Below are positions 60,103-64,000 of a DNA stretch of 64,000 nucleotides, in pieces. The stretch spans positions 53,720,876 to 53,784,875 of the forward strand of contig CM035231.1 in assembly GCA_020226215.1 (NCBI GenBank), given 5' to 3'. Source of the stretch: Sindora glabra (lineage: Eukaryota > Streptophyta > Magnoliopsida > Fabales > Fabaceae). Position numbers and translations under genes: made by a program. The notes beneath the pieces are model-generated. The model did no database searches and was not told where the DNA came from. It saw only the letters and a list, made by a program, of their open reading frames with translations. Position 1 is the first letter of the stretch. Every line of letters starts with the position of its first letter.

Positions 60103-63100
60103 ATGGATAAATCTTCAATTAATTTACCTCGTAACATACCTTAATACATTAACGGACTAGAACACTTTTTGGATTTTGCAATTACAAAGAAGTTCGTTTA
60201 AGGGAGAATAAAATGTTCATGTCCTACTTATTCGTTTAGATTTTGGTTAACAAGAGAAGAAGTGTTTGATCACTTGTTTCTCAAATAATTTCCTCCAAGG
60301 TACACTAAATGGGTTTTCCATAGGTAGTCAGTAGTGGGGGAGACTTTTGATGATAGGCATAATGTAAATGAGCCTAGTACTTCCCAATCCAACGAAGATC
60401 CTATTTTAAACATGATTAATGATGCATTTGAAATAGCACCACACCATGTGAGTAAACCTTCCATATCCTAACAACCAAATGTTGGAGATAAGGTATCAAG
60501 TGAAGGGCTAAGTGGATAAAGTAAAGATGTTATGGAGTTACCTAAGGATTGAAATCAAGAATTGTATAGAGAATGTACCAAACACACAAAACTTTCTTTT
60601 ATTGTGAGCTTATATCACATAAAGGGGTTATGTAGGATTAGTGATATGGAAATAGACATGATTGTAGAGTTGTTAAGAAATGCATTTTGTCATGCGAAGA
60701 TCCCTAAGTCATTCTATGAGATGAAGAAAATCATCAAGAAGCTTGGTTTCAACTACACCAAAATAGATGCATGTCTAAATGATTATATGCTTTGTTAAGG
60801 TGAGGATGCAAGTAAAGAATCATGTGATAGATGTCATGCTTCAAGATGTAAACCAATGGGCAAGGTGAAGGGGATGCATCTAGTAGTATGAACAAAAAAA
60901 GGATGATTCTTGAAAAGGTTTTACATTACTTTCCACTCCAACCATATTTGTAGAGATTGTTCGTGTCATCTAAGACTATTAAGCTAATAAGATGTCATGT
61001 TGAGGATGGTAATAAAGATAGGTTAATGAGGCATTCACTAGACTCTAAAGCATGGAACATGTTTAATTCGACCCATGTTGATTTTGCTTCTGATCCTAGA
61101 AATGTACACCTTATATTAGCTAATGATAGTTTCAACCTTTTTAGGAATTTGAGCACCAATTACAGCACATACCCAATTATTTTATTCCTTTATAACTTGC
61201 CTTATTGGATTTTTATGAAGCAAACATCCTTCATCCTTTCAATGATTATTCCTAGAAAAAGAATGCTTAGAAATGACATAGATGTCTATCTTCAACCTCT
61301 TATCCAAGAATTAAAAAAGTTATGGGATAATGGTGTCGAAACATTTGATGCATTTACAAATTAAACTTTCAAAATGTGTGCAACTTTAATATAGATCATT
61401 AGTGATTTTCTTAGACTGGGTAATTTATCCGGGTGAAACATGCATACTAATCTTGCTTGCTCCACTTATAACTTTGATTTCAAGCCTCAATGTTTACTAT
61501 ATAGTAAGAAATCATGTTTCATGGGTTATTGTCATTTCTTGCCCTAAAACCACATATTTAGGTTTAATAAATCTCAATTTGATGGAAACATAGAGTTAAG
61601 GAACCCACTAAAGATATTATCTAGCTTTTAAAATTTTGCAACAATTAATGGATATTGATGTACAATTTGGGAAAGATCCAAAATTTGTAGAATATGGGAA
61701 AAACCTCACTTAAAATCAATAAAGGGAAGTGGAACATAGTAATGGAAGAAAAAAAGCATATTTTTCCAATTTCCATATTGAGAGTTCAATTTGTTATATC
61801 ATAATCTTAATGTCATGCATATTGAGAAAAATATATGTGACAATGTGATTCACACATTGCTTAATGAACAAAATAAGACTAAAGACCATCTTAATGCTTG
61901 CAAAGACTTAGAAACAATGAATATACATTGTGTTTGGGCTAATGATAATGGAAAGTTCTCCCTAGCTCTATTTTCTTTCACAAACGCTCAAAGGATGTTT
62001 TTCTTAATAGATTGAAGAATATGTTAGTGCTTGATGGATATTCTAGTGATATTTTAAGATGTGTCGATTTGAAAAATCATAAAATCTCTAGATTGAAAAG
62101 CTATGATTCACACATTCTTATGGAGCAATTACTACCATTGGCTTTACAAAATATACTACCAAATAAAATTACTATATTTTTGGTTAAGCTATGTTCATTT
62201 TCTAAGAAAATATGTGGTAAAACTTTAGATATAGTTAAGCTTGATAAGTTACAAGATCAAATCATGCTTACACTTTCTCATGTAAAGATGATATTTCCTC
62301 CATCATCTTTCACTATAATGGTTCATCTAGTTGTTCATTTAGTTGAGATGCAAAATATGGAGGGCCTGTGCATTATTATTGGATGTATCCTATGGAAAGG
62401 CATATGAACTTTTTTTCATTTATTTTTCTAACTATATTTCATCCTTTCTCACCTAATTATTGTATCTTTTATTTTCTACATGATAGGTACTTAGGCTATT
62501 TAAAGTCCTATGTTAAGAATAAGGCTCAACTAAAAGGCTTTATAGCTGAGTGTTACATAACTGAAGAATGTCTTACCTGTTGTTTTAGATATTTGGATGG
62601 AATTAAGACTCGATTCAATTAAGTTGGACATGTTGATGACAATTATGACCAAAATGACTCTGGTCAAGAAAATACTTTCTTCCTAATAGTTAGTCGATTA
62701 GTTGGAAAAGTATTAACTTTCATGTTATCATATTTAGAATTAACACAGGCACATATATATGTGCTATTTAATTTAATGATTGTTAATTCATTTATTGAGG
62801 AATTTAGGACATAAACTAGAAAATGATTTAAAAGTTGAACTTGTTCCAAGTAAAAGATTAATAAGATAATGAACAAAGAGGTTATTGATTAGGTTTCTAA
62901 GCATATAAGTAATATTTCTTGTATCTTTGTTTATATTACAAGGTAATTTGTACTTATATGTTCAATGATAGCTAGTTAATTTCATGTTTTAATTTTTATA
63001 GATATTAAATATAAGCAACCAAGATGAGATTCCAGCTAATTTAAAATATTTAGCTCGTGGACCTTTGCCACGTGCTAAAAGGGTCAATGCGACAAAGGTT

Positions 63101-63583
63101 GAAAACATAGAATAGTGGAATATTTACCACTGTTAAGTTAGGATATCATGGAAGATTGAACGATATTATTGAGTTGAATTATTATGGTTAATTCTTAGTT
63201 GTTTTGTTCAAATGTGAATAGGTTAACCCTATAATTAGGATAAGAAAAGATCAATTTCAATTTACTTCAATTAACTTTTCTTAATTAATTTATATTGGTA
63301 AACGTGAAGACATGATCCATACATCTTAACTTCATAAGCACAAATGATATATTATGTAAATGATGAAGTAGATAAAAATTGGAGTATAGTGGTACACTTA
63401 AAATTAAAAGACTTATATGATATAGGAGATGAAGGTGAAGAGACATTTCTCGAGAGTGAGGCATATACTTCTCAAGACATAGGCTTTTTTTTCCTAGATG
63501 ACAATGAATGTATGCAATTAGCAAGAGAGGATTTAGATAATGAAGGCATGGATACCATAGATCTAGAAAACATGAATGTTTAA
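60103..63583 (+). pseudogene. CACTA TNP2-type transposase, broken
   Basis: Start at 60103 reads MDKSSINLPRNIP, the family's MDKSWI-type start, then YINGLEHFLDFAITKKF and CSCPTYSFRFWLTREEVFDH (Transpos_assoc domain, zinc-binding residues partly lost). Next LYRECTKHTKLSFIVSLYHI and KKLGFNYTKIDACLNDYMLC (about 60560-60796), KAWNMFNSTHVDFASDPRNV and YPIILFLYNLPYWIFMKQTS (Transposase_21, about 61045-61225), YHNLNVMHIEKNICDNVIHT (61794 on). DUF4218-like: HILMEQLLPLALQNILPNKI (about 62110) and the HLVVHLVEM region. Then EIPANLKYLARGPLPRAKRV (about 63030) and a DUF4216-like piece, YYVNDEVDKNWSIVVHLKLK (63347 on). More than ten stops and frameshifts; introns may account for some gaps. By family it would cut at CACTA ends in the nucleus, but this copy cannot. 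Confidence 0.85.
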
Positions 63584-63764
63584 CTAATTTATGATTTAGG
63601 TTTGCATTTTCTTCATGCATAATTTTATTTCTTGATTAACTACTTTTAATTATTTTTTTATCCTATATCAGATGTTTTAACATGATTCTTTATTTATAGT
63701 TTATATGATTCATATATTTTAATATTATTTACTTACATTGTATATATTTTCACTTATCAATGCT

Positions 63765-64000
63765 TTCCCTTACTAGTAGCCATGTTGAAGTAAAAAACAC
63801 TATAAAGATAAAAGTAAAGCAATACAATCCAATCCTATATTCCCTCATGAATATGAAACTCAAGCCTCATCACATGCTAACTTAGAACCTTCTCCATAAT
63901 TGTATGCTCTTCTTGGCCCATAGGCTCCTTCATATTCATAGGCTGTTCCTAGTACGCAAAATCCTTCTAACCTACAGGCTCCTTTACAATCACAAGTTGT
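63765..64000 (+). pseudogene. Possible start of the second CACTA ORF, cut by window end
   Basis: Past the transposase, one frame reads HEYETQASSHANLEP then, after a stop, APSYSQAVPSTQNPSNLQAP, a Pro/Ser/Gln-rich repetitive stretch typical of the N-terminal part of the second CACTA ORF. Stops are present. Too short to classify. Confidence 0.3.

Larger units (their letters stand above)
55045..64000 (+). mobile_element. Degraded autonomous-type CACTA element, left part (continues past window)
   Basis: Left terminus CATTGCAAGAAATAAATCC (a mutated CACTACAAGAAA end) is followed by a subterminal repeat zone and, about 5 kb on, a broken TNP2 transposase in the plus direction. A LINE fragment is nested in between. 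The right terminus is not in the window. That the terminus and the transposase belong to one element is inferred from their order and orientation. Confidence 0.55.

Noticed and set aside
1..64000. CRISPR arrays, operons, rRNA genes, functional tRNA genes, a coherent novel multi-gene system
   Set aside because: Tandem arrays present are transposon or microsatellite repeats. The composition and gene types are those of a plant nuclear genome, and no set of adjacent unexplained genes exists.

Overview
The window looks like intergenic-rich nuclear DNA from a flowering plant, most likely a eudicot. It is strongly AT-rich, nearly all open frames are short and spurious, and it is packed with plant-type transposon remains (CACTA/En-Spm, hAT-like MITEs, L1-type LINE, long-TIR elements). 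The only intact genes are four intronless genes of the plant pectin methylesterase/invertase inhibitor (PMEI) family. Nothing bacterial or organellar was recognised. The species cannot be named from the sequence alone.

Layout. 1-8 kb: decayed repeat DNA with a Ulp1 (C48) protease fragment of an old CACTA element on the minus strand. 8.98-13.79 kb: a complete non-autonomous CACTA element with CACTA termini and a matching 3-bp target duplication (GTA); a hAT-like MITE is nested in it. 15.9-17.9 kb: minus-strand remains of a CACTA second ORF (Transposase_24/DUF8039-like), possibly the same old element as the Ulp1 fragment, split by the younger insertion. 21.0-23.7 kb: a second CACTA-like element with a subterminal tandem array and a tRNA-like sequence inside. 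24.5-29.4 kb: noncoding repeat DNA including an LTR-promoter-like stretch. 29.48-31.12 kb: a 1.6-kb element with about 370-bp terminal inverted repeats. 31.4-33.1 kb: an approximately 0.82-kb tandem duplication, each copy carrying an inverted-repeat element.

33.4-54.4 kb: the PMEI cluster. Gene 1 (minus), genes 2 and 3 (plus, near-identical, made by a segmental tandem duplication) and gene 4 (minus). All four encode secretory proteins of about 180 residues with the four family cysteines, and all four carry a duplicated, partly palindromic ATCTCATTACATGAG-like motif just past the stop codon. Genes 2, 3 and 4 also share a TTTAAATAG TATA-like box. Between genes lie inverted-repeat elements, an RNase H (RVT_3) pseudogene and long AT microsatellites.

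55.0-64.0 kb: the left part of a large degraded CACTA element running off the window. It has a left terminus with subterminal repeats, a nested minus-strand L1 LINE fragment (endonuclease and reverse transcriptase), a broken TNP2-type transposase on the plus strand (Transpos_assoc, Transposase_21, DUF4218, DUF4216 regions) and what may be the start of its second ORF.

The PMEI proteins presumably act in the apoplast on pectin methylesterase or acid invertase. The transposon genes are all broken. I did not find a previously undescribed multi-gene system; the most interesting points are the shared 3' doublet motif of the PMEI genes, their recent duplication, and the nested transposon architecture.
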